From NCBI GenBank assembly GCA_014218235.1, contig CM024761.1, forward strand, positions 89,095,968 to 89,159,967: 64,000 bases of DNA, read 5' to 3'. Shown piece after piece: positions 1-12,019 of this stretch. Source of the DNA: Colocasia esculenta (lineage: Eukaryota > Streptophyta > Magnoliopsida > Alismatales > Araceae). The first letter of the stretch is position 1, and each line of letters opens with the position of its first letter. The notes under the pieces were generated by a model, which searched no databases, was not told the origin of the DNA, and worked only from the letters and a program-made list of their open reading frames with translations. The position numbers and the translations under genes were made by a program.

Positions 1-230
1 AGCATTTCTCAATTCCCTTTGCTCCTTTCTTTGTGGAACTACTGAACATGCCTGCAATTTAGAACAAGCTAGTGAGTTCATAGATTTCTTTGAAATCATA
101 ACAGGAAGCTCATGCAAGTTAAAGTAACTGGCAATTCACAGATCTGCTCATAATTGACAATTCTCTAAAACTAGTAATCAAATTAATCAAAAAATTATAT
201 TGATTTCAGAGCACCTACTCTGATACTAAA
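1..230 (-). other. Probable internal edge of an LTR element, with PBS-like site
   Basis: The complement of a methionine-tRNA primer site (CTCTGATACTA) lies at 218-228, just left of a TG at 231 that could be an LTR edge. If so, bases 1-217 are the start of the internal region of a minus-strand element running off the window. No gag is readable in this short piece. The site differs from the canonical one (C to T), so this stays tentative. Confidence 0.35.
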
Positions 231-1198
231 TGATGGATCGAATAAAGGCACAACACAGATCTATAGGGGGTGGGGGGGTTGAATAGATCTGTCACAAATT
301 GCAGTGGAAATTTAAGGAGTTAAAAATTGCTTCAAATTAAAAGATCTATTTATCAATACCCCACAAATCTGATGCACTTGAGTGATTAAAATATGTGAGC
401 CCTTGTTAGACAGTGTGTGATCAAATTGACAGCTAGTGTGTATCTAAAATCCCCATGATGCATCTAGCGCAACACAAGATCAAACCACAATTAAATCGAC
501 AGTGCACATAGGATTTTTAGGTGGTTCGGAAATCACCTCCACTGACTCCTACATTGACCCCTCACACAGTGAGGCACACACTACTCAAAACCTAAGTACA
601 ACACACACACACACTGGAACATGACGGCTTCAACACACCTTTCAGCACAACGACTCAAAGCACCTGAGCACGACAACTCAAAAGACCTAAGCACGATGGC
701 TTAGAGACACCTAAGAACGATGGCTCAAAAAACCACTATATCAAGTACAAATAGAACTAGATTCTCTAGCACCGATCTAATCCATACAACTCACAGATTT
801 TAACATGTAACCTACATAGAACACGTGCACAGATCACAATTCACAACAATGGAAACAAGTAGTTTACACAGAACACATGCATATATTACAATTTGCAAAT
901 CATAACAATTAAGCTCAAATGAGAATTCTGGATGAATTCTCCACTTGTCGAGACTTCTGCTCTTCGAGCCCTCCTGCTCTTCTTTCTTCAGACTTGCTTG
1001 CCAAAATCATCTTCTTCTGATGCTCTGCTACTTTTTTGCTCTTGTTCTCCTGGCGGCGGTTGCTCTTCTTTTCCCACTCTGGTGTTGCTCTGGTCTCCTT
1101 CACCTCCTCTTCTTCTTCTTCTTCCTTAGTTCCTAGTGGCAGCGTGCACACTCCTTCTTGTTCTTTCGGCTTGCTTTTTAGCAGATGGGACAAGGACA

Positions 1199-1206
1199 TA
1201 TTTATA
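1199..1206 (-). promoter_or_regulatory. TATA box, minus strand
   Basis: TATAAATA read on the minus strand, in a good plant context (CTATAAATATG). Transcription from it would run leftward into a GA/CT-rich stretch (1190-920) with an untested 94-codon open frame rich in Glu and Lys. It is probably the promoter of the putative LTR at 231-2103. Confidence 0.45.
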
Positions 1207-1799
1207 GCTCATATACCCAACCTCGTACCTAGGGTTTTGTGTACCCCTAGCACTTAAATCTAGTCGCTTCCAATGATATTAAGATGAGGGACAATCGATT
1301 CTTGAACAAGTTCTTGACCAATCGATGTGATTTAGTCACCAATCGATATGATTTGGTCAACAATCGATATGCAGGTCACAATCGATAGGATGGTCACCAT
1401 CAATATGGGCTTCTTTAGTATGAGCCATTTGTCGACACTTCAATTCTCTATGTCGACCACTTTTGTCATATTTTCTTCTAGAGACTTGGTGTATAAGGAG
1501 AACAGACCATCTGTTACGGCTATCCCTTTAGGTGTCGACAAATTTGATCAGTGTTCACTTTATACAGAGTTGATGTTTCTCTGTAAAGACCATCTGTCAA
1601 CACTTCTAATTATGGGTGTCGACACCTTCTGTAAGGATTTCCTTTTCAGAGACCTGAACACTGCTTAACCTTGGAGACTATCTTTGGCGTGTCAACCTAC
1701 AAAGGGATCATGAGTTATTGAAATGTTTCACACATTAATATGCAATGTATATGAGATGTTGTGACTTAAACTTATCTTAGAATATGAAACATTACATTG

Positions 1800-2103
1800 T
1801 CATAGCTTCGACTGACAATGACCAAAAACATGACATCTGATGTCATAGCACTTCGATTGACAATGACCAAATTGTGACATCTGAAGTCACAACACTTCAA
1901 CCGACAATGACCAAATCATGACATCCGAAGTCATAACACTTCGATTGACAGTGACCAAAACATGAACGGTCGAAGTCACAGCTTCGGATGATGACAACCA
2001 AAACGTGAACGATCAAAGTCACAGTTTCGGATGACGACGACAAAACCGTGAACGGTCGAAGTCACAGCTTTGGTTGACGAAGAACAAAACTGAACATCCA
2101 AAG
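1800..2103. repeat. Tandem repeat, seven units of 42-45 bp
   Basis: Units start at 1800, 1843, 1887, 1931, 1976, 2019 and 2062. Each begins TCA(C/T)A and holds a TTCG(A/G)NTGA core, then GACCAAA or a variant and GAAG at the end. The units diverge steadily from left to right. They contain TGAC and GACGA cores of the kind bound by plant WRKY and bZIP factors, so an enhancer role upstream of the TATA box at 1199 is possible but inferred. Confidence 0.8.
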
Positions 2104-2880
2104 TTATGTATCGACACCTTCAAGACTATGTGTCAACACACACATCTAATAACAATCATTTGTTCTTCATTTATGCAAGTTATCAATATAGCAAGTTAGT
2201 CCATGATTTGCAATCATTAATTAAAGGTTATTCATCATTAAAGCACTAGTGTTCATCATCAAAACATTTATGACAATGTGTTTAGTGAACATCAAGATTA
2301 ACAAAGATAATGTCATCATCAAACAAATCAAAACAATGATTATAGTTATCCACACAACCATAACTCAATAGACCCGGATATTCATGAAATTCAATCACAA
2401 ATTCGAAGTATGCAATCGAAACCCATGAATACTGCCTCAACCCATGTCTAATGAAATGAGGAAATGGATAACAAGAGAATAGTATTGAAGAGCAACCTGA
2501 ATGAACATTGGAGAGATAGAAATAGGAAACAAGGATATGGTTATGCTAATTATGATTGTGCTTTGTTGATTTAAGTCGACATAACTATATAATATGATAT
2601 ATTGACATGAAATATAGGAGATGAATATCATTCACTCTGAGTCTGAGAATGTTGCAATGGTTTAAAAATAATAATCACTATACATAAAAACGTAGTGCTT
2701 TTAGACAACTAAAGTCAAGTAATATACTGACTATATAGCCAAAAATAAAATTGCATCTTAGTTGTGACTATATATTCTTAGTTGGTGACCAAAAAAATGA
2801 GAAACTTTAGACCAACTCAGGAAATATGTATAGTGGGTCTTCAAAATGTCAATTTAATGATTTTTCAGAAAGAGTTCATT
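2104..2880. other. AT-rich sequence without recognised features
   Basis: I see no coding frame, inverted repeat or tandem repeat of note here. It is the sequence into which the solo LTR at 2886 was inserted, and it resumes at 5755. Confidence 0.5.
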
Positions 2881-2885
2881 GACAA
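2881..2885. repeat. Target site duplication GACAA (left)
   Basis: Perfect match to 5750-5754, directly outside the TG/CA ends of the solo LTR. Confidence 0.9.
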
Positions 2886-4609
2886 TGTCACGCCCCGACG
2901 TGGATATCGAAACGCGAGGCAGTTGCAAGTAAACGGGTACAAAGCGAGTACTAGACATCCAACATTGGACAAGAATTATATTAAAGCAAATGCATCTCAT
3001 TAATAATCTTCAAATGTCTAGTTACAACCACTAACATCAGAGCCATTCTATAGGGCCCAATTACATTGAATAAAGCAAAAGAGTAAGCTTCAACTCTAAC
3101 ATAATACTATGACGCTAGGTACTCTTGACTTCAATCTTAGTCATTCCCGTCCTCTGAGTGTAAATATCTTCCTCGATCTCACCTGAGAACACATAACCAA
3201 TAACGCAGGGTGAGCGATAATGCCCAGTAGGACTTAAATCTCAGGATCAAGCATGCTTTAAATGTTAATGTAATAAAAAGGCAGAGTAACAAAGATAGAG
3301 CAAGAAGAGTCAAGTAACATAGAGATAGCACAATAGCATGTGGTTGAAATAGCACAAGTTTCAAATATAGCACTAGTGTCGAGCATAGCACAAAAAGTAG
3401 GATGGCCATAGCACAAATAGCACAAAGTATAGCAATAGCACAACAAGTATAGTATAGCACTTTTGATTGTCATATAGATAGTCCGATAGATAGCACTTGA
3501 GTGTAATGCCAAACAGTACTCTAGTCAATTAACTCCTGCGGGCACTAGCACTTTTGGGCTCACTCTCAGGACTAGACCGGGCCCTTTGTATATTGCCAGG
3601 CATTGGTTATATTGTTTATCTTTAGACAGTCAGTCAATGGCCAATAGAGAGTACCAGGAAATAGATGAGAGTATTAGATGAATAGATGAGATAGTAGAGA
3701 GAGTGTGAATAGATGAGGAGTCGAGTGTAGATGAGAACTACAGGTCATGCACATAAAACATCGAGTAAACGAGCGATAGTAACAGTTGCACATAACGTGC
3801 AATTAGTGTTGACAGTCAGGTGGAATTCACTACCCTTCACTGGCCATGTTATGCACAAGTCCAGAGGTCCGGTGTGATTCAGATAAGAGAGAGAGCATCT
3901 AAGGCGTTTGGATCTTACTGATCCCTAGAGGGTAACATAGGTGTTAGGGTACAACTAGCTCGCGGCCATATGGGAATCCATGGACAGAGGAGTCTTACGG
4001 AGGCCTTGAACAAGGATTCACTAGTCCGACAGAAGGAATATCCGATGAAGAGTTCGTCCAAGTCAAGAGAAGTTCATATATAGAAACAAGTGCTCGATGT
4101 TCCAGAGGAATTCTAAAACAGGGGAGCGTCGGTAACGATATATACAAACATCGCGAAACGAAGACACGTCTATTTAAAGTAAGGCAATTTTAAATACATT
4201 ATTGAAATAAATTACCAGATATCTTATGAAATATTTCATGCCAAGTTAAGTCATAACGGAGGGTGCAAGTGTGTGCATGTGATAAAGTGATCGTGGATAT
4301 GGAAGTATCATGTGAATGTCTTTTTAAATTAACACTTTACATAACCACATTTAACAGTTTCATTACTGTGTTTAAGACAGTTAATAATGTACATGACAAT
4401 GTAGAACATCAAGTCTTGCGAAAGTATAGGGTTTTTATGCAAAAAGTCAGAACGTGGCGTACCCCTATAAGGATCGCAATAGGGTATGTACAGAACGCAA
4501 TAGGGTCATTCACGGTTTGCGACAGGTCGGTCAGAACAGGTTGCCAAATTGAGACGGCAAGGCCTGTCGCGCTCAGAATGCGACGGGTGGCTCTATCGCG
4601 ATCAGCCCT

Positions 4610-4641
4610 GAGAACGCGGCCTATCGGGCCGTCGCATTCTC
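4610..4641. other. Conserved LTR hairpin (T type)
   Basis: GAGAA and TTCTC form an outer stem, CGGCC and GGCCG an inner stem, around loop TATCG. The same element occurs at 20283-20314, 25211-25242 and 30204-30235. A homologous hairpin with a different inner stem sits at 41227-41254. Confidence 0.7.
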
Positions 4642-5176
4642 AGGTCCTGCGCCTGAGTCCGAGAGGGAAAAGGACCTTGCATTGGATTGTGGTCCAGGTT
4701 TCTATATTTTGACATAGGGTCGTTCAGAAATTAAGAACTAAATGCACAGTTGATGAAACATTGCGAAACCACTTGCAAACTGATCTAGACATATGAGGGT
4801 ACTCACAGTAAATAAGAATTTGAAAACAAACATGGTCTTGATAGGTTTTGAACATGATCAAGCACGCGTAACATAGAACAGGGTATAGTAAAGATACAAG
4901 ATAATTCGTACAGTATGATGGATGAAAATTAGGGCTTTCGGGGGCAAAAGATTCATGACATCAATCAGTATCTCCAGTAAAAATTTTGTAGCATGGTGTC
5001 AAGTATACATAGAGATATAAATAAACATGATGGTTCAGGGTTATGGTGATTGCAGAACATCAAAATATTGAACAAAAGATTGGCTCGATGAAAAATAGTG
5101 AAACAAGAGGGCTTTGGTTCCTAATGTGGAACAATCTATAGACGAAATTAATTTAGTTTTACTCGTGAGAATGTCT

Positions 5177-5178
5177 AC
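5177..5178 (-). promoter_or_regulatory. Predicted leader splice donor
   Basis: On the minus strand the context is CAAAG|GTAGACATT, at the end of a leader that begins near a CTTAAATG TATA-like box (5337-5343). The same donor is present in all T-type LTRs here, which supports it; splicing itself is inferred. Confidence 0.5.
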
Positions 5179-5749
5179 CTTTGACTTGTTTGATCTCCTA
5201 GGGTTTAGAACTTGGAGAATGAGGGTTGAAGCTTGAGCAATCCTCTTCTCCACGAGTTCTCCTTCTTCCTCTCTCTCTCTCCACGACCAGCAAGCCCCAG
5301 CAACGAGTTAGGGCCAGCCATGGGGTGTTTGTGGAGCATTTAAGCTCCTATGGTTTCCCTTTCCTATTACAACACCTATTCTCTTTAATTACAAGATTTC
5401 CTATTTCCTTTCAACTTCCAAGCTTTCCACCTCCTATTGGGTTAGGTTGGGATGCAATTTCGTGGCTAACTAATTGGGGTAGGGTTAGGAATCCAATCCT
5501 AATCACTTTTTTTAATGCTTTAATACCCCTTTCTATTTAGGTAATATTTAAGAAACAATTTAGGGTATTTTCCTTTTATTCTCCTTTTAAAAATCCCTAT
5601 TTTGGCCCAATAACTTTATGTGATCCATTAATAAAGCCCATCACTTCTTTTCCTTTAAGGGGTTTTAATAATTCCCTTTTTCTTTGATTTTTCAATGACT
5701 AAATTTTAATATTATTAATTTTTATTTTTTGAAAAATTCAGGGTCTACA

Positions 5750-5754
5750 GACAA
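5750..5754. repeat. Target site duplication GACAA (right)
   Basis: Pairs with 2881-2885. Confidence 0.9.
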
Positions 5755-5862
5755 ATTTTTTAAATTTGTTTGGATGATTGCATAAGCAATTGGTTGAATT
5801 CACACCTTTCAGTGCAAGGAGTCACATTACCAGATACAAGACCTCTGATTACTCACTGATTA
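5755..5862. other. Short host segment between two solo LTRs
   Basis: About 110 bp, contiguous in the ancestral sequence with 2104-2885 on the left and 10110 on the right. No feature seen. Confidence 0.6.
5858..5862. repeat. Target site duplication GATTA (left)
   Basis: Identical to 10105-10109 at the other end of the solo LTR. Confidence 0.9.
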
Positions 5863-6891
5863 TGTAAGACCCGGATTTTTTTTTTATTCTCTTTATATAT
5901 ATGTATGTATATGAATGGTGTGTTGGGTGTTCGGTTGTTGTGTGCTTAGCGTGCGTAGTTCATTGTGCCTACCATAAGTTTATCCTTATTTTGAAGTGAG
6001 CATGTGCGAACATCTATATAGGTATACATAGGTGTATGTACGTATGTATGTTATCTTGTGCGTGTGACAATTGTATACCTAATTCTACATGCATAACACC
6101 TTGTGTATTGTGTATGCATGTGTATGATTAGTTGTAAGCGTTGCTCATTTGCATGGTTTGGCTAATGTGAATATTGTACTACGTACATTACATATGCATA
6201 AAGAGTTCAAGCATGGTAGGTATAATAGTGGTTTATATTGAAATTCTATACTCATCAAGAATAATATGCATGTATTTTTATGATATTTAGGTGAGAATAG
6301 CCAATTGGCTAAATTATGCATGTAGTACATATTAAGGAATCCTATGCATGTAGTACTTAAGCAATGTTAGGTAAAGTTGTGTAAGTTATCTATTACCGGT
6401 GCGCATGTTGTACCCATCTATTCCAAGCATAATGTACAAGTATGCTACACCCGTGTGTGTATACTATATATATGTCAAATCAAGTGTGTGTGTGCAAGGA
6501 CTATTTTATCGAATAGATATTCCTAGTTAACCTAACTCATATCACCTCCTAATGATTTCAAAGCCCTCGCAATTCTTGTCATTTATCTCTCCGTGTGTTG
6601 AGTCACTTATGTAAAACATCATGTACGCATAGGTAGATATCTACGTACATCTATCTTAGTGTATTTATGTATGCTTGTGTATGCCTAGGTATGAATGATA
6701 TTGATTGCCTGGTATGGTAATGTACATGTACACCTTATACGTTGTATGTATATATATAGAGTAAGCATGGTTTCTGCATGTTTTAAGTTCTGGCCGAAGG
6801 GCCAATCAGCGTCAATGTGTTTATATTAAATATAAATAAGGTATGTATTGCCTGGTGATAGTATGGATATATACCGTATACATATTGCATG

Positions 6892-6898
6892 TATATAA
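6892..6898 (+). promoter_or_regulatory. TATA box of the M-type solo LTR
   Basis: TATATAA followed by GCTTGG. The M LTR at 34920-38167 has TATAGAA at the homologous place (37974-37980, minus), so this position is conserved in the family. The transcript would start around 6920-6930, just before the first hairpin island. Confidence 0.6.
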
Positions 6899-6980
6899 GC
6901 TTGGTATGCATGGTTTTCTGCATAATTTAGGGTTCTGGACGAAGGCACCTTGGCGTCAACCTAGGCGTTTATCAGGGTCA

Positions 6981-7033
6981 GCGTCCAGACATGGACGCCA
7001 ATACTAACTCCGGCGTCCAGCGATATGGACGTC
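6981..7033. other. Hairpin island 1 (M type)
   Basis: Two adjacent inverted repeats: GCGTCCA/TGGACGC around GACA (6981-6998), and GGCGTCCA/TGGACGTC around GCGATA (7012-7033, with one G-U pair). The first recurs at 37871-37888 with the same stem but loop GGGC, and in decayed form in the right M LTR (near 54434-54452). Confidence 0.7.
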
Positions 7034-7481
7034 ATTTCTCTGACCTGCATGCGTTGCAGAGCCAGAAAATCGGGAGCAAGGTATGGCCTCCATTGGGGGG
7101 ATGTCCCCCAACGGCTCTCAGCTTGTCAAATCGGTATGGTGAGTGGGTGAGGGGCTCTCATTAGGTCTGACCCGAATTTGGCCTCTCCCACTTCTCACTT
7201 CACCTTGCAAGAGGAGAAATAGAGGAGAGAAAAACCCTAGGTGAGCTGTGAGAAAAACCCATTTTAGAACCCTCAAAATCCGACCCCTGGACCTTGATTC
7301 GGTGTCCCCCTGCTGCAAGGAGGTTGCTGGACCAACGAGGAAGGCTTCCCCGACATCCCCTCGGCGTGGAGATCACCCAGGAACCGGAGGAAGGCGATCT
7401 AGAGGGAGGTTCTGCAACTTCTTGGGACTGCCCAAGGAGGTCTTCACCAAGCCTTTAAATCCCTTAGAAGAATTTTTGAAA

Positions 7482-7483
7482 GG
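7482..7483 (+). promoter_or_regulatory. Predicted GC-type leader splice donor
   Basis: Context AAAG|GCAAGTGACC. The motif AG|GCAAGT is the strong consensus of GC-AG introns. It is kept in the M LTRs (37388, 53951) and in the H LTR (12900/12901). Confidence 0.55.
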
Positions 7484-7632
7484 CAAGTGACCTATCCATG
7501 GTGTCCTCGTATGAGTCTAGGTGGTTTTTGTCATTTTATGAATTTTCCTCGAGTCCTAGACCCTCTATTTCACCCAAGATTTAAAGCTCGGGTCTGTGTT
7601 TCTGCACAGACCTGATTCGACGGCAAGGTCCC

Positions 7633-7691
7633 TGGACGCCCAGTTCTTGCTTGGCGTCCATCGACCATGCCGCTGACCCTGAGTCAGCGGC
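7633..7691. other. Hairpin island 2 (M type)
   Basis: Two consecutive perfect inverted repeats. TGGACGCC/GGCGTCCA has a 12-nt loop (7633-7660). GCCGCTGAC/GTCAGCGGC is a 9-bp stem with loop CCTGA (7669-7691). Both recur in the M LTR at 37178-37236; the first also at 53771-53798. The island lies 150-210 bp downstream of the leader donor. Confidence 0.8.
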
Positions 7692-10104
7692 CAGAGAACG
7701 CCGCCTAGTTCTTCTGGATAGAACAGGGCTGTTCTGTCCACTTATGCAGTAATTTCGGTATGTTTTATGCGATGAGGATATATGGTAAAGCTTTACTCTA
7801 TGTATATGGTAGTTGTGTGTGGGTGTGAATGAATGTGGGATGTGATGGTGAATGTGGGATAATGATATCTTGTAAACTTGTGAGCATGACTTGTAGACAA
7901 TTTTGCAAAATCCATGATTCATGATTTAGATTAGTGTGAATGCCTTAGTTTCAGTTTGATCATGAAGAATAGTGGGTCAGCATATGTGTTTGCAAATTTT
8001 GGTAACTTATCCATGCTTGTGTAAATTGTGAATAAGCTCGGTTCGGTAAAATAAAAGCATGCAAGAATGGTTTGTAGGGTTTCATCCATAGATGTATGAA
8101 TTAGGGTAATTTTGTATCCTCAATTCCTACATATGTTAGTAACTTATGTTTAAACAGCAAGTGGCTAAATTACAAGAGATGTGTTAGACCTCATGTTAAC
8201 TTAAGTTGTTGATAGCATGCTAATTAGTATTTTATTTTCTGTAAATTCTGTTTAGCTCAGAAAAATCTGAAAATGAGTGTATGATCTTGAACCCGAAAAC
8301 AGCATGTGGTTAAAATTTCAGGTCGTTTGGATTAGTAAATAAAAAGTTATGTATTTTCATGTGAAATGTGATAACCTACGTATACTATCGAAATGTGATT
8401 AGTTATTGTCTAAAACCAACTTGATTGGCGAATTTACTGTGTTAAACTCCTGAAATCTGTAGTAGCATGTTTAGGAGAAAAACAAAGACACATTGTGCAT
8501 GAGAAAACGAAGGAGATGTGAGTGTTATGTGTAAAACACATGTTAAAACTCGGTATGAGTAAAGTGTAAAAGTTGTGCCTATGTGACACTGCTACCCTAG
8601 AGGCATCGGGAGCCGTATATAGAAAAGTCCCTATAGAAGGCTCCATGTGATATAAGTTTGTCCCAAAGGCATTGGGAAAACCCCGGAGGTGGACAAGTAC
8701 CACTGGATAGGGTGGAGAGGGCTTCTCCCGGTCTGCGCAGTTACCAAGATTCACCGTTGTATTGCCTAGGTGGTGAGTATGTGTATGAGTTGTGTCATGT
8801 GTGTGTATGAGTGTGTTGAGAGCTGTGCTAAGGAATGAGCACGAGCTATGAGATATTTGTTAGTGTCCTCTACTGGTGGTTAGGACTATGTGTCATGGCA
8901 AATCGTTTAAGTAATGAGAAGGAATAAAGTGTGAATTATGTGAACATGGCATGTGGTAAGTGCCCAAGATGCACGTGGTAAGTGCAATCGACGTGATATG
9001 TGATAAGTGAAAGTGGTAGAGAAAATGATGTGGAAATGAGTAAATTGTGTAAGTGTGAACATGCGTACATGTCAAATGTGTAAAAGCAAACAATGTGAAT
9101 GATAAGTGTGCAATCATGTGAAACTGAAAATGCGAGAATATGTTATTGAAACTCATGTGAGACAAATCTGAAATCATGTGAAATTAGTGAATTTATGTTA
9201 TTATCATCATGTTATTATGGGCAAAAATGTCTAGAATCCATGTTAGGGGTAACCAATGAGTTTGTGTACAAGATAGCATGATTGTTTGTTCACATGATAT
9301 GTTTTAAGCAACGTTGTAGCTCTCATGTGTAGATTTATAGCCATTGAATCATGTGAAATCAGCAACCTAAAGCATGTAGAAATGTCCATGTATTTGTCTA
9401 AAAACATGTAAGATCCATGCTAGTTGTGTTTCTTTTCATGTGTGCACGATGTTCATGTTAGTAGCTCTCATGTCCTGGTTGTTTAAAGACAATTTTCATA
9501 AGTAAATTGAATAGAGAGCATGTGATAGGTAAATTTTATTCCTACAACATATGAAAGCATGATCCATGTATAAACTTGTCAAACTTTCATGATAGGTTGA
9601 AACTTCGGAAATGACTAGTATGCCATGTTCTGAAAATTGTGAATGTGCATGTAAAACCCCTATGACTTATACGTGTATGTTATGGGTAGTGTTGCTTGCT
9701 GAGTCTTTGGACTCACTCTTGCTTCGGCGTACAGGTTGACAGGTATCGTGCACTAGAAGGAAGCGTGATGAGGATCACCAGATAGAAGACTTTTGTGGAG
9801 CTGTCACCAGTTGTACCTTTCTTTTGCACAAAAAGGAATTGTTATATGAACAATATTTGGATATTGTAGTTCTCTTTATTTTGTATTAATGTGGACATTG
9901 TCTTTCCATTTCGCTATTTAGATGTGGAATGTGTGTTGGTGATGGGTTAAGAGTTGAGTTGTTTATTTTATTCTGATGTACTCTATTGCTATCCAGGTAC
10001 ATATCAACCTATTGACCAGTGTTGGGTACATGTCCCACTGTGACGACGCCCTTTTTACCGATGGGGATTGGTATAATCGTACCGGTATGAAGAGGGTCGT
10101 TACA

Positions 10105-10109
10105 GATTA
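10105..10109. repeat. Target site duplication GATTA (right)
   Basis: Pairs with 5858-5862. Confidence 0.9.
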
Positions 10110-11023
10110 ACCCTCATTACTTTTATTAGAGATACTCAATTTCACATCTTTTTACGTGTGACAAATCACTAGTTAGGTAAAGTAACCAGTTACTCATGTA
10201 GACACGCTAAAAAAGACATCATCGCGAGAAAAACTCGAATTATGCCATAATGCCACAAATAGCTCTCTATTTCCCTTTTGAGACTATTTGTCCCCATTAT
10301 TCAGGGTCTCCCCCCATCTCCCCCCCCCCCCCCCCTTTTCTGGTGTTTCCCCTTATTTTCCTAGATTGCTAGAGGTTTGGGCAAAAATGTTAAATCGCGA
10401 CAGATATTGTGGTCGCATTTCACATCGACTGATGGAGACAAACAAAATACATTAGGCGCCGTTGTGATTATGCATCGACTGATGACCAACAAATGATTGA
10501 TCTTATCTTGCATCGGGTCAAACCATCGCTATTTTTCATACCAATGGTGAACAACATCGATTGATCCATCGATTGCTAAAGACATTAATGCGTCGGGTAT
10601 AGCCATCGTGATTCACATCGATTGTTGAACAACATCGATTGGTTCATGGATTGCTTAAGAACAAGAACAGGATGTGTACTCGGTCACAATTATTCACATC
10701 GATTGGTCAACAACATCGATTGGTCCATCAATTGCTGAACATCTTTAATGCGTCAGTTGTGTCAGTTGGGATTTGAACATCCATGTTTCTCAATAATTTA
10801 CTTATTCATTTTTGGAAATGCATGTTGCCTTTTCTTGAAACACATATGGAATGTCCGTCGCAATTCAACTTTCTATATTTGACTTTTGGCAAAGTTTCCA
10901 TAAATAATATTCGAAACTTCATAAATGCGACTGGTTGACCTGTCATGATTCATCCTTAAAGGTGACCATTGTGTCCATCATGAATTACATTTGTTGTCCA
11001 CCTTGGACTTGAGCCCCTACTCC

Positions 11024-11033
11024 TATATATATA
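11024..11033 (+). promoter_or_regulatory. TATA box in unassigned region
   Basis: TATATATATA within CTCCTATATATATACTCC, a typical plant core promoter, followed by a leader-like stretch without an obvious gene. Confidence 0.45.
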
Positions 11034-11995
11034 CTCCTTTGTCTCGTCGTTATGAGGTGGGAGACTCCAGAGAACCACCATGTCCAGTGAGTTGTGGGAG
11101 AGCCAATTCAAGGCAAAGCTTTGACAGATTCACGCCTCGATAGTTGCCCTCTCCACTCCACATCTAAACCAGTAGTAGGATTAGCTCTTTAGCACCTCCT
11201 TTTCTCCATTCAAACTTATGCAAGCACCTCCTTCGGCAGCCACTTGGCCATCAATACTAAGGGGAAGCCAACTCTTTATCTTCCTTTGTATTCTTTGTAT
11301 TATAATTTCCTCCTCTTATTCCCACCATGAGCATACCTTCTCTTAGCCCCAACATAGCTGTCAATCTACCTTTTTTATTCTACTTTTTATTACCATCCAG
11401 TCAACACACACTACTTTGGATGCATGCACACAACATACCTATTTTTCTAGGGGTTTTAAAAGCCACCAGAAGGTTAGATTTTTCTCATGCTCTTCATGCT
11501 ATTTCATTGTTTTGAGAATTGCATACTATACATTCTTGTTAATCTTCTCCTTTTCTTTGTGTTTATTTGCAAGGGTATCAAGCAAGAAAAAGCCTTCTAC
11601 CATGGCTGGCCATGCTCGTAGAAGAAGAAGCAAACCGCTCTCTCCCACACATCTCCCCGCTCATATGGTATTCTGCGATCACTCCTTTGTATTTATTGTT
11701 TATTTATTCTCCTTCGACCCCTTGTATGTCGGGTGATCACGATTACATCAAGGAGTGGTGCTCCATCTCTCTTCCTCTCTCTCATTATTTTCCTTGTGGA
11801 TGCTTCATAGTTCGTAAAAACGAAAAAAGCATAATATACAAATTGGCGATCACGGTGGGACTTCTTTCCACCTTTTCTATTTGATTCCCCTCATTGTGCC
11901 CCATGTGGCACTCTCCTCTTGGCACCCTTGTATACCCTCTTTATTTTCCTCTACCTTTCTCCCTATGGTAGCCAACTTGCGAAATCCCAAAGAAG

Positions 11996-12019
11996 ATATA
12001 TATATATATATATATATAA
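11996..12019. repeat. (TA)n microsatellite
   Basis: About twelve TA units directly visible. Confidence 0.9.

Larger units (their letters stand above)
231..2103 (-). mobile_element. Putative LTR, minus orientation, right border not found
   Basis: The segment follows a PBS-like site. Near its left end it has a G-run with a GTTGAATAG-like stretch (268-284), and a GGTGGTTCGG motif at 521-530. Both remind me of SIRE/Maximus-type copia LTRs; that is recall of the family and not a search result. A minus-strand TATA box at 1199-1206 and a tandem repeat at 1800-2103 would fit a U3 promoter upstream of a leader (about 1190 down to 900). I could not find a matching target duplication or the right LTR edge, so the end given is only the end of the repeat. 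Confidence 0.35.
2886..5749 (-). mobile_element. Solo LTR, T type, minus orientation
   Basis: It starts TGTCACGCCCCG and ends GGGTCTACA on the plus strand (TGTAGACCC...GGGGCGTGACA on its own strand). It is flanked by a perfect 5-bp duplication GACAA at 2881-2885 and 5750-5754. Internally it shares with the T' LTRs a GGTGAGCGATAA-CCCAGTAGGACTT block (3208-3236), a run of AGCACAA-like short repeats (3300-3460), a CG-motif island (4430-4690) and a leader donor (5177-5178). No second LTR or internal region exists, so it is the product of LTR-LTR recombination. Confidence 0.9.
5863..10104 (+). mobile_element. Solo LTR, M type, plus orientation
   Basis: It starts TGTAAGACCCGG and ends AGGGTCGTTACA, inside a perfect duplication GATTA (5858-5862, 10105-10109). 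It matches, in opposite orientation, the M LTRs at 34920-38167 and 51506-54730: same promoter region, hairpin islands, leader donor and terminal block (ACCGGTAT near the end). At 4.24 kb it is about 1 kb longer than the M LTRs. From left to right it holds a TATA box (6892-6898), hairpin island 1 (6945-7040), a leader with AAAACCCTAGG (7230-7240), a GC-type donor (7482/7483) and hairpin island 2 (7617-7700). Short open frames in the leader look fortuitous. Confidence 0.92.

Noticed and set aside
915..1199. Glu/Lys-rich 94-codon minus frame
   Set aside because: It starts on the TATA box itself and is low-complexity; it is more likely GA-rich leader than a gene.
4430..4690. CGCGAC-type repeats as a CRISPR-like array
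   Set aside because: Units are short and degenerate, occur in both orientations with irregular spacing, and sit inside plant LTRs.
7248..7490. 80-codon frame in the M solo LTR leader
   Set aside because: The matching frame is not kept in the two M LTRs; the region is better read as untranslated leader ending at the GC donor.
10319..10335. C-run as a polypurine tract or element border
   Set aside because: No LTR edge or duplication is next to it; it is a simple homopolymer and its length may be unreliable.
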